NCBI GenBank assembly: GCA_031290885.1
Contig: JAISLQ010000037.1
Span: 1 to 60,335 of the forward strand
Direction of reading: 5' to 3'
DNA from: Acidaminococcales bacterium
Lineage (GTDB): Bacteria; Bacillota; Negativicutes; Acidaminococcales; JAISLQ01
DNA length: 60,335 nucleotides
Part shown: one piece after another, positions 33,167-43,027 of the stretch
Layout: every line of letters begins with the position of its first letter
Numbering within the stretch: the first letter of the stretch is position 1
Translations under genes and position numbers: made by a program
The notes under the pieces: generated by a model
The model's database searches: none
Told to the model about the DNA's origin: nothing
Seen by the model: the letters and a program-made list of their open reading frames with translations, nothing else

Positions 33167-34963
33167 TCAGTCCATTTTCAAGATCGCCATGAAAGCTTCC
33201 TGCGGCAATTCCACGCTGCCCACCTGCTTCATGCGCTTTTTGCCTTCTTTTTGTTTTTCCAGCAGTTTGCGTTTGCGGGTAATGTCGCCGCCGTAGCACT
33301 TGGATAGCACGTCCTTGCGCAAGGCCCGGACGGTCTCGCGCGCGATAACTTTATGGCCGGTGGCCGCCTGGATGGGTATTTCAAACATCTGGCGGGGGAT
33401 AAGCTCGCGCAGCTTTTCCACCAGCCGCCGGCCGCGCGCCTGCGCCTGGCTGCGGTGGACAATCGCCGAAAGCGCGTCGACCGGCTCGCCGTTGAGCAAA
33501 ATATCAAGTTTGACGAGGTTTGCCTCCCGGTAGCCGCTCAATTCATAGTCGAGCGAAGCGTACCCTTTGGTGGAAGACTTCAGCCGGTCGAAATAGTCAT
33601 AGATGATTTCGCTCAGCGGCATGTAATATTTGAGCATGACCCGCGCGCTGTCAAGCCAGGTCATGGCGTCGTATTCGCCGCGCTTGTCCTGCGACAGTTC
33701 CATGGCCGCGCCGATAAAATCTTTGGGCGCGATGATCGTGGCCTTGACAAAAGGCTCTTCGATTTTTTGAATCAGCGACGCGTCGGGCATAAGGGAAGGA
33801 TTGTCCACCGGCGACATGGAGCCGTCGGTTTTATGCACATGATAGACGACGTTGGGCGCGGTGGTGAGCAAAGTAAGGTTGTATTCGCGCTCCAGGCGCT
33901 CCCTGACCACGTCCATGTGCAGCAGCCCCAAAAAGCCGCAGCGAAAACCAAAGCCCAAGGCGGCTGAAGTTTCCGGCTCAAAGATTATCGCGGCATCGTT
34001 GAGCTGCAATTTGTCCAGCGCCTCGCGCAGGCTGCCGTATTCGGACGTATCGACCGGATACAGGCCGCAAAAAACCATGGGCGTCGCTTTGCGGTATCCC
34101 GGCAGCATATCGGCCGCCCGGTTGTCGCTGTCCGTTACCGTGTCCCCTACCCGCACATCGCGGACGGTCTTTATGGCGGCGGCGAAAAAGCCCACCTCGC
34201 CGGCGGACAGCTTGCCGGTATTGACAGGGTAAGGTTTGAACACGCCGGTTTCGGTAACCTCATAAACTTTTTCCGTAGCCATGAGCAGTATTTTCATGCC
34301 CTTTTTGATCTCGCCCTGCATTACCCGTATATATAAGATGACGCCTTTGTAAGAGTCAAAAAAAGAATCGTAAACAAGCGCCTTGAGCGGCGGCTCGCTG
34401 GAGCCGCCGGGCGGCGGCACGCGCTTTACCACCGCCTCCAGCACGTCGGTTATGCCCGCCCCGGTCTTGGCGCTGACCAATATGGCTTGGGACGCGTCGA
34501 TGCCTATGACGCTTTCTATTTCCCGCCTGACCCGCTCCGGGTCGGCGCTGGGCAAGTCTATCTTGTTGATCAAAGGGATTATTTCCAAATCGTTTTCCAG
34601 CGCCAAGTAGACGTTCGCCAGCGTCTGCGCCTCGATGCCCTGCGTGGCATCGACGACCAGGAGAGCGCCTTCGCAGGCCGCCAGCGAGCGCGACACTTCA
34701 TAGGTGAAATCGACGTGGCCGGGGGTATCTATAAGGTTGAGCACATAAGCGCGCCCGTCCCCGGCTTTGTAATCAATGCGCACGGACTGGGCCTTGATGG
34801 TTATGCCGCGCTCGCGCTCAAGCGCCATATTGTCGAGCACTTGCTGCTCCATGTCGCGGGCGGGCAAAGTGCCGGTCATTTCGATCAAGCGGTCGGCCAG
34901 GGTCGATTTGCCGTGGTCGATATGGGCGATAATGGAAAAATTTCTGATGTTGGAATTGCGCAC
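33167..34963 (-). CDS. lepA: Elongation factor 4 (LepA)
   Basis: A 598-residue translational GTPase. The G1 motif is [16 protein letters not shown], then [22 protein letters not shown] and [13 protein letters not shown]. The LepA-specific C-terminal domain has [23 protein letters not shown], the [26 protein letters not shown] basic stretch and the ending [12 protein letters not shown]. The start is GTG behind AAGGAGA. It promotes ribosome function under stress. hemW follows closely. Confidence 0.97.
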   Translation of the reverse strand: MRNSNIRNFSIIAHIDHGKSTLADRLIEMTGTLPARDMEQQVLDNMALERERGITIKAQSVRIDYKAGDGRAYVLNLIDTPGHVDFTYEVSRSLAACEGALLVVDATQGIEAQTLANVYLALENDLEIIPLINKIDLPSADPERVRREIESVIGIDASQAILVSAKTGAGITDVLEAVVKRVPPPGGSSEPPLKALVYDSFFDSYKGVILYIRVMQGEIKKGMKILLMATEKVYEVTETGVFKPYPVNTGKLSAGEVGFFAAAIKTVRDVRVGDTVTDSDNRAADMLPGYRKATPMVFCGLYPVDTSEYGSLREALDKLQLNDAAIIFEPETSAALGFGFRCGFLGLLHMDVVRERLEREYNLTLLTTAPNVVYHVHKTDGSMSPVDNPSLMPDASLIQKIEEPFVKATIIAPKDFIGAAMELSQDKRGEYDAMTWLDSARVMLKYYMPLSEIIYDYFDRLKSSTKGYASLDYELSGYREANLVKLDILLNGEPVDALSAIVHRSQAQARGRRLVEKLRELIPRQMFEIPIQAATGHKVIARETVRALRKDVLSKCYGGDITRKRKLLEKQKEGKKRMKQVGSVELPQEAFMAILKMD

Positions 34964-35301
34964 GGATAAATCTCCTTATGTTTGCTCGGTTGCATCAATT
35001 ATAATCGTGTACGGAAACATGTGCCTCGACCGGCCGGCCTTTTTGTAACGATGCCGCGTCAGGCTTTCGCTTTTGCGCCACGGGGCGGGTGCGCGGCGCT
35101 CAACCTTTCTTGCCTCGTGCCGAAAATCCTCGCCCCTGCGTGATATATGTTTTCATATATAAATATAATTATAACATTTGGCTTTCGCTTGCGGCAAAAA
35201 AATAGCGATTTAATTTTTATTGAAATAATGTTAAAATAACTTATCATAAAACATGCGCTAAAAAACGTAAAAATAAAGGGGCAAAGGGGATTTGGCTATT
35301 T
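34964..35301. other. 338-base AT-rich divergent intergenic region (lepA / chemoreceptor)
   Basis: No gene was seen. It contains the lepA promoter (listed separately) and an inverted repeat ATATATG/CATATAT at 35143-35160 with a TTTT loop. A possible plus-strand promoter for the chemoreceptor is TTGAAA (35220-35225), 16 bases, TATCAT (35242-35247). The region is much more AT-rich than its surroundings. Confidence 0.5.
35168..35197 (-). promoter_or_regulatory. Probable sigma-A promoter of lepA
   Basis: On the minus strand, TTGCCG (35197 to 35192), 18 bases and a perfect TATAAT (35173 to 35168). It would leave a leader of about 200 bases before lepA, longer than normal. A nearer promoter was not seen. 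Confidence 0.5.
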
Positions 35302-37032
35302 ATGAAAAAACTGTCGATTAAGGCAAAACTTATCTTATCGTTTGCGGCCGTTTTGGTTTTAATAAATATTTTGGGCGCTTACGCCCTTTATTCCATGGGC
35401 AATATCCAGCAGAAAATCGATGACATCGCCATAGACTGCATGGACGGGCTTGTGGACGCGCAGTCTATTATTGACCGCACGTATATAGCGCGCAGCTATG
35501 AGCTTAGCGCGATCGCGCACGTGGATCCGGAGAAAATACGGCAAGACCTGGACGCGCGCGCGGAAAACGCCTTGCTGATAGAACCGATTTTCGACAGTTA
35601 TGTGGAAACGATAAAGGGAGCGATTTATGACAGCGAAGAAGACCGCGCAACAGACATGGGCTATATCGAAGAAATTATGGCCGGATGGCGCGAATACCAA
35701 CAGGCCAGCGAGCAAGCCATAACGCTCCGGCAGAGGGGCTTGGGGGCAGAGGCGCGCGCCATCCTCGACGGGCAGTCGCTCCAGGCGTTTGAGCGGCTGC
35801 TGAAAGCCGGCGAGACGATGAAGCAATTCAACAAAGACCAGGCCGATTCTTCCGCCGACGAATGCCGCCAGATCTACGATTGGAACAAAATGGTTTCAAT
35901 TGTTATACAGGCGGCCAGCCTGATTATCACTATAGTCCTTTGTTATATGCTTTATCGGCATATCAGGCTGCCGATCGAAGAACTGGCGAGAGTGTCCGAA
36001 GCCATAGGAAAAGGCAGGCTGGATTGTTTCGTCAAAATATATCGCGAAGACGAACTGGGCACGCTTTCCATGCAGTATAACAGCACGATAGCGCAGATAA
36101 GGAACCTTATAACGCATTTGCAGGATACGGCGGAACAACTTGTCGCCGCTTCCGAAAACATCAACGCGCATTACGGACAGTCGGCGGGTACGGCGCTGAC
36201 CATTACGGAAAAAGCCGAAAAAATTTCCGGGCAGGCGAGCGAGCAGGTGGTTTCAATTGACAACGTCCGCAATATTGTAGCGGACGTGGCCGGAAAGATT
36301 GGCGCGGCCGCTGATTTGGCTGCGGATTCGGCGGACGGCGCGGAAATGGCCATCAAGAAATCGCAGGAGGGCGCGCGCTCAATTACGCTGGCGGCCAAAC
36401 AGATGAAAGAAATTGAGGGCGCCGTCAACAACACGGCGGCAATGATGGAAACGCTGGGCGCCCGTTCGCATGAGATCAGCGACATAGTGGAAGCCATTTC
36501 CGCCATTTCCAGCCAGACCAACCTTTTGGCGCTCAACGCGGCGATCGAGGCAGCGCGGGCGGGGGAAAACGGCCGCGGGTTCAGCGTTGTGGCCGACGAG
36601 GTGAGAAAATTGGCCGAACAATCTCAAACCGCCACCGAAAAAATTGCCGGCCTCATCCAGCAGGTCCAAGCGGAGACGCGACAAGCGGTGGAATCTATGA
36701 AAACGGGCGTGGCCGAAGTGGGGCGCGGCGGCGAAATCGTGCGCGAGAGCGGGGAGGCTTTCCGGCAACTGGCCGACATGTCGCAGGGCATCGGCGTACA
36801 TGTGCGCGAGATCGCCGGCAAAATGCGGGAGGTAACGGAAAAAACCCGTGATATTATAAAAGTGGTGGGGGAAGTGTACGATTTAAGCAATTACATCAGC
36901 AAAGACACGCGGGAAGCCGTCTTGGCGCTGGAAGAACAGTCCGAGTCCGTGAAAGATATCGCCGCGGCCAGCGGCAACCTTTCGCAGCTGGCGGAGAACA
37001 TGCGGCAAAACGCGCATAAATTTACTATATAA
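35302..37032 (+). CDS. Methyl-accepting chemotaxis protein
   Basis: A 576-residue chemoreceptor. TM1 is at about residues 9-29, a four-helix-bundle-like periplasmic sensor spans to about 195, TM2 is at about 198-217 and HAMP follows to about 270 ([21 protein letters not shown]). The cytoplasmic signalling hairpin tip is near residue 404: [20 protein letters not shown] and [18 protein letters not shown], binding CheA/CheW. The ligand is unknown; the 4HB sensor type often responds to amino acids or organic acids. It is divergently placed from lepA, not in a che operon. It fits the motility genes elsewhere in the window. Confidence 0.93.
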   Translation: MKKLSIKAKLILSFAAVLVLINILGAYALYSMGNIQQKIDDIAIDCMDGLVDAQSIIDRTYIARSYELSAIAHVDPEKIRQDLDARAENALLIEPIFDSYVETIKGAIYDSEEDRATDMGYIEEIMAGWREYQQASEQAITLRQRGLGAEARAILDGQSLQAFERLLKAGETMKQFNKDQADSSADECRQIYDWNKMVSIVIQAASLIITIVLCYMLYRHIRLPIEELARVSEAIGKGRLDCFVKIYREDELGTLSMQYNSTIAQIRNLITHLQDTAEQLVAASENINAHYGQSAGTALTITEKAEKISGQASEQVVSIDNVRNIVADVAGKIGAAADLAADSADGAEMAIKKSQEGARSITLAAKQMKEIEGAVNNTAAMMETLGARSHEISDIVEAISAISSQTNLLALNAAIEAARAGENGRGFSVVADEVRKLAEQSQTATEKIAGLIQQVQAETRQAVESMKTGVAEVGRGGEIVRESGEAFRQLADMSQGIGVHVREIAGKMREVTEKTRDIIKVVGEVYDLSNYISKDTREAVLALEEQSESVKDIAAASGNLSQLAENMRQNAHKFTI

Positions 37033-37065
37033 ATTGGGCGCGCGGGAGCCGGCGAAAGGGGCGCC

Positions 37066-38040
37066 ATGCCCAAAGACGTAAGTTTCAGCCTGCTAAAAGA
37101 GCAAACCGCCGGTTCGGTGCGGGAAATAATAGAAAAAGTATATGCCAAAAGCTACAGCAACCTTGCCCTGCCCACGGCCGGCGAGGCGTGGGCGGCGCAC
37201 TGCCGGCGGGATGAGCTGGTGGCGCTGGCCTTTGCCGGCAAAGACGTCGTTGGCATGGTCAGCCTTAAACGCCTGCCGCAAAACCCCCGTGTCTATGAGT
37301 TGGGAATGTTGACGGTGGCCGAAGGCTACCGCGACGGAAAAACGGCCGCCGGGCTGCTGGCCGCCGCCCGGCGGGAATTTCCCTTGTTGATCGATTATGA
37401 CGCGGTTTTTATGGAAAACGTCGCAAATCACCGCTATTCGCAAAGAAAGTCCGCGCAAAACGGCGGCACAGACTGCGCGATAGCCTTTTCCGCCATGCCG
37501 GCCCTCGTGGGCGGCACGGGGCGGATAAGTTTTGTCACGGCCTTTTTCGAGCATCCGGCGGCGCTCGTCCGGCCTGTTTACATACCAAGAAGCTATGCCG
37601 AAATCCTGCTTTTTTTCTATCAGGGCTTGCGGGCGAGAAGTTTTTTCCCGCTCTGCGAAGACCGGCCGCCCAGCGGCGAGAGCGTATTCTTTCGGCGCAA
37701 GTTCCCGGCAATCGGCCTCTTGAAGGCAGACTGCGCCGAAATAGGGGGGGACTTCGCGGCGAAAATGCGGGATATGGATGCCGGCGCGCCGGCGGAAGGG
37801 TTGGAGACGGTGGAGATTTGTCTGCCGCTCGTTTCGCCTTATGTGAGCTTTGCCGTCGATTGCCTTAGCGCGCGCGGATATTTTTTGGGCGGCGTTTATC
37901 CGTTTTGGTTCGGCGGCGATGGCGTCATGCTGCAAAAATGCCGCGCCGTTGATGCCGCTTCTTTGCGCGTTTACAGCGCGAAAGCAAAAAAGATGCTGGC
38001 ATTGCTGCTGCGCGGACGGCAGGGAAAAGGCGGGGCGTAG
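37066..38040 (+). CDS. GNAT-like N-acetyltransferase of unknown substrate
   Basis: A 324-residue protein. The N-terminal 150 residues look GNAT-like: DELVALAFAGKDVVGMVSL, then YELGMLTVAEGYRDGKTAAGLL with the acetyl-CoA binding region degenerate compared with R/Q-x-x-G-x-G/A. The C-terminal half (VYIPRSYAEILLFFYQGL, FAVDCLSARGYFLGGVYPFWFGGDGVMLQK) resembles a second GNAT-like fold. ATG with AAAGGGG five bases upstream. It sits 33 bases after the chemoreceptor and ends before the RND promoter. Substrate unknown. Confidence 0.55.
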   Translation: MPKDVSFSLLKEQTAGSVREIIEKVYAKSYSNLALPTAGEAWAAHCRRDELVALAFAGKDVVGMVSLKRLPQNPRVYELGMLTVAEGYRDGKTAAGLLAAARREFPLLIDYDAVFMENVANHRYSQRKSAQNGGTDCAIAFSAMPALVGGTGRISFVTAFFEHPAALVRPVYIPRSYAEILLFFYQGLRARSFFPLCEDRPPSGESVFFRRKFPAIGLLKADCAEIGGDFAAKMRDMDAGAPAEGLETVEICLPLVSPYVSFAVDCLSARGYFLGGVYPFWFGGDGVMLQKCRAVDAASLRVYSAKAKKMLALLLRGRQGKGGA

Positions 38041-38068
38041 GCGCGGAATTTGTGTTTTTTTTGTGAAC

Positions 38069-38097
38069 TTGTAGGGATTTGCCGATTGCGGTAGAAT
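38069..38097 (+). promoter_or_regulatory. Sigma-A-type promoter of the RND efflux operon
   Basis: TTGTAG (38069-38074), 17 bases and TAGAAT (38092-38097) in the 102-base gap before the adaptor gene. The transcription start would be near 38104. No clear repressor operator was identified. Confidence 0.62.
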
Positions 38098-38142
38098 ATA
38101 ACTACAAAAATCACACATCCTGCCTAATGGGAGAAAACAAGC

Positions 38143-39309
38143 ATGCAGACTGAAACGAACAAATTTGGCGCCTTGGGAGGAAAAAACAGGAAAGTTTGGA
38201 TTGCTGCCCTCGCTGCGGCCGTCATCCTGGCGATTGTCGCCTTCCGTATTTACGCCAACATGCGGAGCAATCAGGAACGCGCGGCCAGAGTTTTCCAGGG
38301 CGCGGCAACGCCGGTGGAAATATCCGTGGTCGAGCGCAGAGACATCGCGCCGACGCTTTTGTTTTCGGCCAACCTTGAGCCGGTGTGGTCGGCTGATCTT
38401 TCGCCGAAATTGGACAGCCGGCTCGACCGGCTTTTTGTCGACGAAGGCGATTTTGTAAAAGCGGGGCAAGTCGTCGCGCAGATGGACGTGCTGGAACTGT
38501 CCGCGCAGGCTTTCCAATCGGAAGGGCTTTTGTATGAAGCCCTGTCGGAAAGCAGCGACGCGGCAATCGAATATGAACGCAATCAAAAACTTTTCGAGCA
38601 GAACGCCATATCCAAGCGCGAACTGGACAATTCGCGCTTTCGCCGCGACATGACGCTGGGGCGCCACGCCGCCGCGCAAGGGGCGCTGAAAGTGCTGAGG
38701 GAGCGCATAGACGCGGCCGCGATCCGCTCGCCGCGCGACGGCGTGGTTACCCGCCGCTATATTTACGCCGGCTATTATGTGAAAAGCGGCAGCCCGATTG
38801 TCAGCGTCGCCGACACGACGACGCTTTTGGCGCAGGCGGATGTCAGCGAGGGGCAGATTGCCGGCATCTATATGGACGCCCAGGCAGAGGTGAGCGTCGC
38901 GGCCTACAGCGACAGGGCTTTCAGCGGCAGGGTCAGCAGGATATCGCCTATGGCCGCCCAGCCGGCGCGCACCTTCAAAACCGAGATAACCATACCCAAT
39001 AAATCCGGCGAACTGAAAGCCGGCATGTTCGCGCGGGTGGCGATCCGGGGCAAATTGAAAAAGGGCGCCGTGGCCATCCCGCAGTCGGCAATCGTCATGC
39101 GCGAAGACCAGCAGACGGTTTATCTGGTCAACGACGAAGACGTCGTCCAGCAGGTGCTGCTGGAGACCGGCGCGGTGGAAAACGGCTTTGTCGAAGTCCT
39201 GAAAGGCTTGTCGGGCGGCGAAAGGATTGTTACCGGCGGCCAGAACAAATTGCGCCAGGGCGTTAAAATCGCACGGGGCTCAACAGATGGGGCGGGTAGC
39301 GGCAAATGA
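38143..39309 (+). CDS. RND efflux periplasmic adaptor (HlyD/AcrA family)
   Basis: A 388-residue membrane fusion protein. An N-terminal membrane anchor is at about residues 15-34 (VWIAALAAAVILAIVAF). A barrel-sandwich hybrid (VFVDEG-like LFVDEGDFVKAGQVVAQMD), a short helical hairpin, the second lipoyl half (AAIRSPRDGVVTRRYIYAGYYVKSGSPI) and a beta barrel with MFARVAIRG follow. The end of the gene overlaps the pump gene by four bases (ATGA). A TolC-type outer-membrane partner is not in the window. Its presence implies an outer membrane. Confidence 0.92.
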   Translation: MQTETNKFGALGGKNRKVWIAALAAAVILAIVAFRIYANMRSNQERAARVFQGAATPVEISVVERRDIAPTLLFSANLEPVWSADLSPKLDSRLDRLFVDEGDFVKAGQVVAQMDVLELSAQAFQSEGLLYEALSESSDAAIEYERNQKLFEQNAISKRELDNSRFRRDMTLGRHAAAQGALKVLRERIDAAAIRSPRDGVVTRRYIYAGYYVKSGSPIVSVADTTTLLAQADVSEGQIAGIYMDAQAEVSVAAYSDRAFSGRVSRISPMAAQPARTFKTEITIPNKSGELKAGMFARVAIRGKLKKGAVAIPQSAIVMREDQQTVYLVNDEDVVQQVLLETGAVENGFVEVLKGLSGGERIVTGGQNKLRQGVKIARGSTDGAGSGK

Positions 39310-42300
39310 TTAAAGTTTTTATCGCCAGGCCGGTCTTTACCACCATGTTCGTCTTAGTGCTGGTGGTGTTCGGCATTATTTCCTATCCCGGCCTTGGCAT
39401 GGATTTGTACCCGGAAATAGACCTTCCTTACGTCAATGTTACGGTTGTTTATGAAGGAGCGTCCCCCGAGGAGATGGAAACGCTCATAACCAAACCGGTC
39501 GAGGACGCGGTCAGTTCCGTGTCGGGCATAAAGACCATATCGTCCATGGCGCGCGAAGGGTATTCCCAAACCACCATTGAATTTGAGCTTGGCACGGATC
39601 CGCGTCAGGCCGCCAGCGAAGTGCGGGAGAAAGTGGCCGGCATCCGGAGGCGGTTGCCGGAGAACATTGACGAACCGGTCGTGCAGCGCTTTGACATAAG
39701 TTCGCAGCCAATCCTTTTCTATACCTTTTCCTCCAAGATCAGAAGCCGCGGCGAAGTAAGGAAAATCATCGAAGACGTTGTGGTCGACGAGCTGCAAATG
39801 CTTGACGGCGTGGCGGAGGCCGCCGTCGTCGGCGCCAGCCCGCGCGAGCTGCAGATACTGGCCGACCCGCGCAAGCTTGAGTCCTACGGCCTGAACATGC
39901 AAAACATCTTCAGCCAAGTGGATCAGGAAAACATCAACACGCCCGGCGGCAAAGTCAAAGAGGCCGGCTTTGAGCTGACTGTCCGGACGCTGGGCAAATA
40001 TCGCAATATAAACGATCTCAAAGCCGTGGTGGTGGCCAACCAGGACGGGCGGCTCATTCATTTGGGCGACGTGGCGGACGTTACCGATTCTTGGCAGGAA
40101 GAACGCACTTACTCAAGGACCAACGGCATACCCAGCGTCGGCATATCCGTGCGCAAACAGTCCGGAACCAATACGGTCGCGGTGGCTGACCGCGTAGTGG
40201 CGGCCATGGAAAGCATTGTCCAAAACGACCTGCCGCCGGATTTTGAAGTCGCGATAGTCCGCGACCAGTCCTATTACATCAAAGAAAACGTCGCCGATGT
40301 CTGGACGTCCATACTTTTGGGCGGCTCGCTGGCCATTCTCATTACTTATATGTTCCTGCGCGACTTTCGCGCGACCGTTATCGGCGGCATGGCCATACCA
40401 ACTTCCGTTATCGCCACTTTCGCCCTGATGAAATGGCAGGGCTTCACTCTCAACAACATGTCGCTCATGGGCCTTAGCTTGGCCGTCGGCATCTTGGTGG
40501 ACGATGCGATCGTCATAATCGAAAACATTTACCGGCACATGCAGATGGGCAAAAATAACTTTCAGGCGGCCTATCAGGCGACCAGCGAAATATCCTTGGC
40601 GATTCTCGCCACGACCTTTTCCCTGCTGGCGGTTTTTGTGCCCATAGGCAACATGGGCGAAATCGTCGGCCAGTTTTTTAAACAATTTGGCATGACCGTG
40701 GCTTTTTCCATAGCCTTTTCGCTCATAGTGGCGTTTTCCCTCACGCCGATGCTTTCGGCGCACTGGCTGAAGAGCATCGAGGAAGCGCAAAAAGGTGCTT
40801 TCCGTTTTCAATGGCTGAAAACATTCCTGGATAAATTTGAAAACCTTTTCCAAAAGAGCAGGGCGCTTTACCTTGAACTGTTGAACTGGGCGCTGGACAG
40901 GCCGAAAAGCATTTTCGCCATAGCGCTCGCCTCGCTTTTGTTCAACCTGTTCCTCACGCCTTTTATGGGCAAAGAATTTCAGCCGACTTATGATTCCGGC
41001 GAATTTTCCATCAGCATGAAAGCCCCGGCCGGCAGCTCGCTTGAGCGGATGCTGGAATTGGCCGAGCCGCTGGAAAAAAGCCTTCTGGCGACGGAGGGCG
41101 TAAAAACGGTCAACCTCAACATAGGCGGCAGCAGGCGGCCGGTCTACGAGGGCAACATCTACGTTAAACTTTATCCATCCGGCGAACGCGCCCGCACCAT
41201 GATGGAAATCATGGACGAAACAAGGGAAAAGTTTCGCGGCGTCGCGGGCATAAAAGTAGCGGTGCTCAGCAACCAGGGCGGCGGGCGCGGCGACCAAAGG
41301 CCGGTGCAAATAGGCATCAGGGGCTCCGACCTTGAAGAACTCAACCGTTACGCCAACCAAACGGCAACTATCCTGCGCGATTTGCCGGGCGCAACGGACG
41401 TCGATATATCCAGCTCGGAAATGGAGCCGGAAGTTACCATAAGGCTGGATCCGGACAAGGCGGCCGCCGTGGGCGTCAATTCCTATTCGCTGGGCAGGCT
41501 GATAGAGACCGCTTTCTCCGGCAGGACCACCATCAACCGTTTCACCGTCGGGGACGAAGATTATAACATACGCGTGCGGCTGGCCGACCGCTACCGCCTG
41601 AACATAAACGACGTTGCCGATATCAGGGCGCCGGCGGGCGGCAATGCGTTCGTGCGGCTGGGCGACGTCGCCGAAGTCATATTGTCGTCCGGGCCGACGC
41701 AGATTGACCGCGAGGACAGGCAAAGGCAGGTCATAGTCTATGCCAACGCGGTAGGTGTTTCGCCGGGCGAGATACTGGACAAAGTAAGGGACCAGATCAT
41801 GCCGGCAGTCAACATGCCGCTTGGCTACCGCTATAAATTCATCGGGCAGGGCGACATGATGGCGTCCGCTTTCAGCGAAATAATCAAGGCGCTCGTTATC
41901 GCCGTCATCATGGTTTACATGGTGCTGGCCGCCCAATTTGAAAGTTTCAGCCAGCCGGTGATCATAATGCTTTCCTTGCCTTTCTCGATCATCGGCGCCA
42001 TACTCGGCCTGATGATGGCTGGGCAGACGATCAACATGATGTCGCTTATCGGCGTAATCATGCTGATGGGCGTCGTTACCAAAAACGCCATACTGCTGGT
42101 TGACTACGCCAACCTGCAGCGTGAGGGCGGCATGCCCATAAAAGCCGCGCTCGTTGAAGCGGGCTCTTTGCGGCTGCGCCCGATCATGATGACGACCCTT
42201 TCCACCGTCCTCGCCATGCTGCCGATCGCTTTCGGGATGGGCGAAGGCGCGGAACTTAGGCAATCGATGGGCGTCGCCATGGTCGGCGGCATCACGACTT

Positions 42301-42401
42301 CCACTTTGCTCACTCTGGTGGTCGTGCCGATTGGCTACCTGATGCTGGAAAACTACAAAGAAAAACGCGGCCACGCCGTGGCCAAACGCAGCATAGAATG
42401 A
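39306..42401 (+). CDS. RND-family multidrug efflux permease (AcrB/MdtB/HAE1 type)
   Basis: A 1031-residue inner-membrane proton antiporter with 12 transmembrane segments and two large periplasmic loops. The first segment begins FIARPVFTTMFVLVLVVFG. The TM4 proton-relay aspartates are in GILVDDAIVIIENI, and the second half has LMGVVTKNAILLVDYANL and RLRPIMMTTLSTVLAMLPIAF. Both are hallmark HAE1 motifs. Length is typical. It is translated with the adaptor (4-base overlap). Substrates cannot be predicted; antibiotics, bile-like compounds or lipids are all possible. Confidence 0.95.
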   Translation: MIKVFIARPVFTTMFVLVLVVFGIISYPGLGMDLYPEIDLPYVNVTVVYEGASPEEMETLITKPVEDAVSSVSGIKTISSMAREGYSQTTIEFELGTDPRQAASEVREKVAGIRRRLPENIDEPVVQRFDISSQPILFYTFSSKIRSRGEVRKIIEDVVVDELQMLDGVAEAAVVGASPRELQILADPRKLESYGLNMQNIFSQVDQENINTPGGKVKEAGFELTVRTLGKYRNINDLKAVVVANQDGRLIHLGDVADVTDSWQEERTYSRTNGIPSVGISVRKQSGTNTVAVADRVVAAMESIVQNDLPPDFEVAIVRDQSYYIKENVADVWTSILLGGSLAILITYMFLRDFRATVIGGMAIPTSVIATFALMKWQGFTLNNMSLMGLSLAVGILVDDAIVIIENIYRHMQMGKNNFQAAYQATSEISLAILATTFSLLAVFVPIGNMGEIVGQFFKQFGMTVAFSIAFSLIVAFSLTPMLSAHWLKSIEEAQKGAFRFQWLKTFLDKFENLFQKSRALYLELLNWALDRPKSIFAIALASLLFNLFLTPFMGKEFQPTYDSGEFSISMKAPAGSSLERMLELAEPLEKSLLATEGVKTVNLNIGGSRRPVYEGNIYVKLYPSGERARTMMEIMDETREKFRGVAGIKVAVLSNQGGGRGDQRPVQIGIRGSDLEELNRYANQTATILRDLPGATDVDISSSEMEPEVTIRLDPDKAAAVGVNSYSLGRLIETAFSGRTTINRFTVGDEDYNIRVRLADRYRLNINDVADIRAPAGGNAFVRLGDVAEVILSSGPTQIDREDRQRQVIVYANAVGVSPGEILDKVRDQIMPAVNMPLGYRYKFIGQGDMMASAFSEIIKALVIAVIMVYMVLAAQFESFSQPVIIMLSLPFSIIGAILGLMMAGQTINMMSLIGVIMLMGVVTKNAILLVDYANLQREGGMPIKAALVEAGSLRLRPIMMTTLSTVLAMLPIAFGMGEGAELRQSMGVAMVGGITTSTLLTLVVVPIGYLMLENYKEKRGHAVAKRSIE

Positions 42402-42411
42402 AAAAGTGGCT

Positions 42412-42451
42412 TTTGTCGCCTTGGCAAAGGCAGGTTTGCCAAGGCGACAAA
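42412..42451. repeat. Perfect 17-bp inverted repeat between pump and exported protein
   Basis: TTTGTCGCCTTGGCAAA (42412-42428) and its exact complement (42435-42451) with loop GGCAGG, placed ten bases after the pump stop and 17 before the next ATG. There is no T-run after the stem on the plus strand. It may slow polymerase or protect mRNA 3' ends and so lower expression of the downstream gene; it could also be one copy of a dispersed palindrome. Confidence 0.6.
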
Positions 42452-42468
42452 GCAAAGGATGTGGCGAA

Positions 42469-43002
42469 ATGAAAAAGGCGGTTCTTTTTGTCGCTTTGTT
42501 TTTCGTATTTGCGAATGTATGCGGCGCGGCGGCCTATAAAAACCATGAGTACAATTTTCAACTGGCCCTTCCGGGCGATTGGCGGGACATAAAAGACGAT
42601 CTGGAAATAGCAGACAAAGACTGCATGTTCGTTATAGGGAAAACGGACGCCCGGCAAGGGGAACTCGCCGTTATAACGCTGCTGGCCTATCCTGTCAATG
42701 TCCAGGCCGGGCTTACGATTGACGATATGCCAAAGCGGGACAAAAAACAATTTGCCGATATGCATGTCAAGTCGATTAAAGAAGAGGGCGCCGGCGTAAA
42801 AATAAAGGCGGCTGCCTTCACAAAAATTGGCGCCCATCCCGCGCTTGTAATAACTTATGAAGAAAACGCGGCATCGTTCGTAAGGGCAATAATTCTTGAA
42901 AACAAAATGTTTTACATATTTTATCTGGCGGCCGGCAGTTTATTGGAAGAACGCCGCCCACAATTTTTCCAAACAATAGAAAGTTTGAAGCCTTTGCAAT
43001 AA
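42469..43002 (+). CDS. Small exported protein of unknown function
   Basis: A 177-residue protein with a clear signal peptide (MKKAVLFVALFFVFANVCGA, cleavage probably after GAA). The mature domain starts YKNHEYNFQLALPGDWRDIK, a PsbP/DUF-type beta-sandwich opening in which a short peptide '...F..LP..W' begins the fold. Then come ELAVITLLAYPVNVQAG and AAFTKIGAHPALVITYEENA. No catalytic motif is seen. It likely resides in the periplasm or is anchored outside. ATG 42469 is the first start downstream of the hairpin; the frame is open upstream but crosses it. Confidence 0.6.
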   Translation: MKKAVLFVALFFVFANVCGAAAYKNHEYNFQLALPGDWRDIKDDLEIADKDCMFVIGKTDARQGELAVITLLAYPVNVQAGLTIDDMPKRDKKQFADMHVKSIKEEGAGVKIKAAAFTKIGAHPALVITYEENAASFVRAIILENKMFYIFYLAAGSLLEERRPQFFQTIESLKPLQ

Positions 43003-43027
43003 GGGATATAAAGGGAGTTTTGGGGCT

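Noticed and set aside
37093-38679. 528-residue minus-strand open frame opposite the GNAT-like gene
   Set aside because: It crosses the RND promoter and two plus-strand genes with ribosome sites; no family content.
40113-42455. 780-residue minus-strand open frame opposite the RND pump
   Set aside because: Its histidine-rich sequence mirrors the codon pattern of the pump gene, which is unmistakable on the plus strand; a shadow frame.
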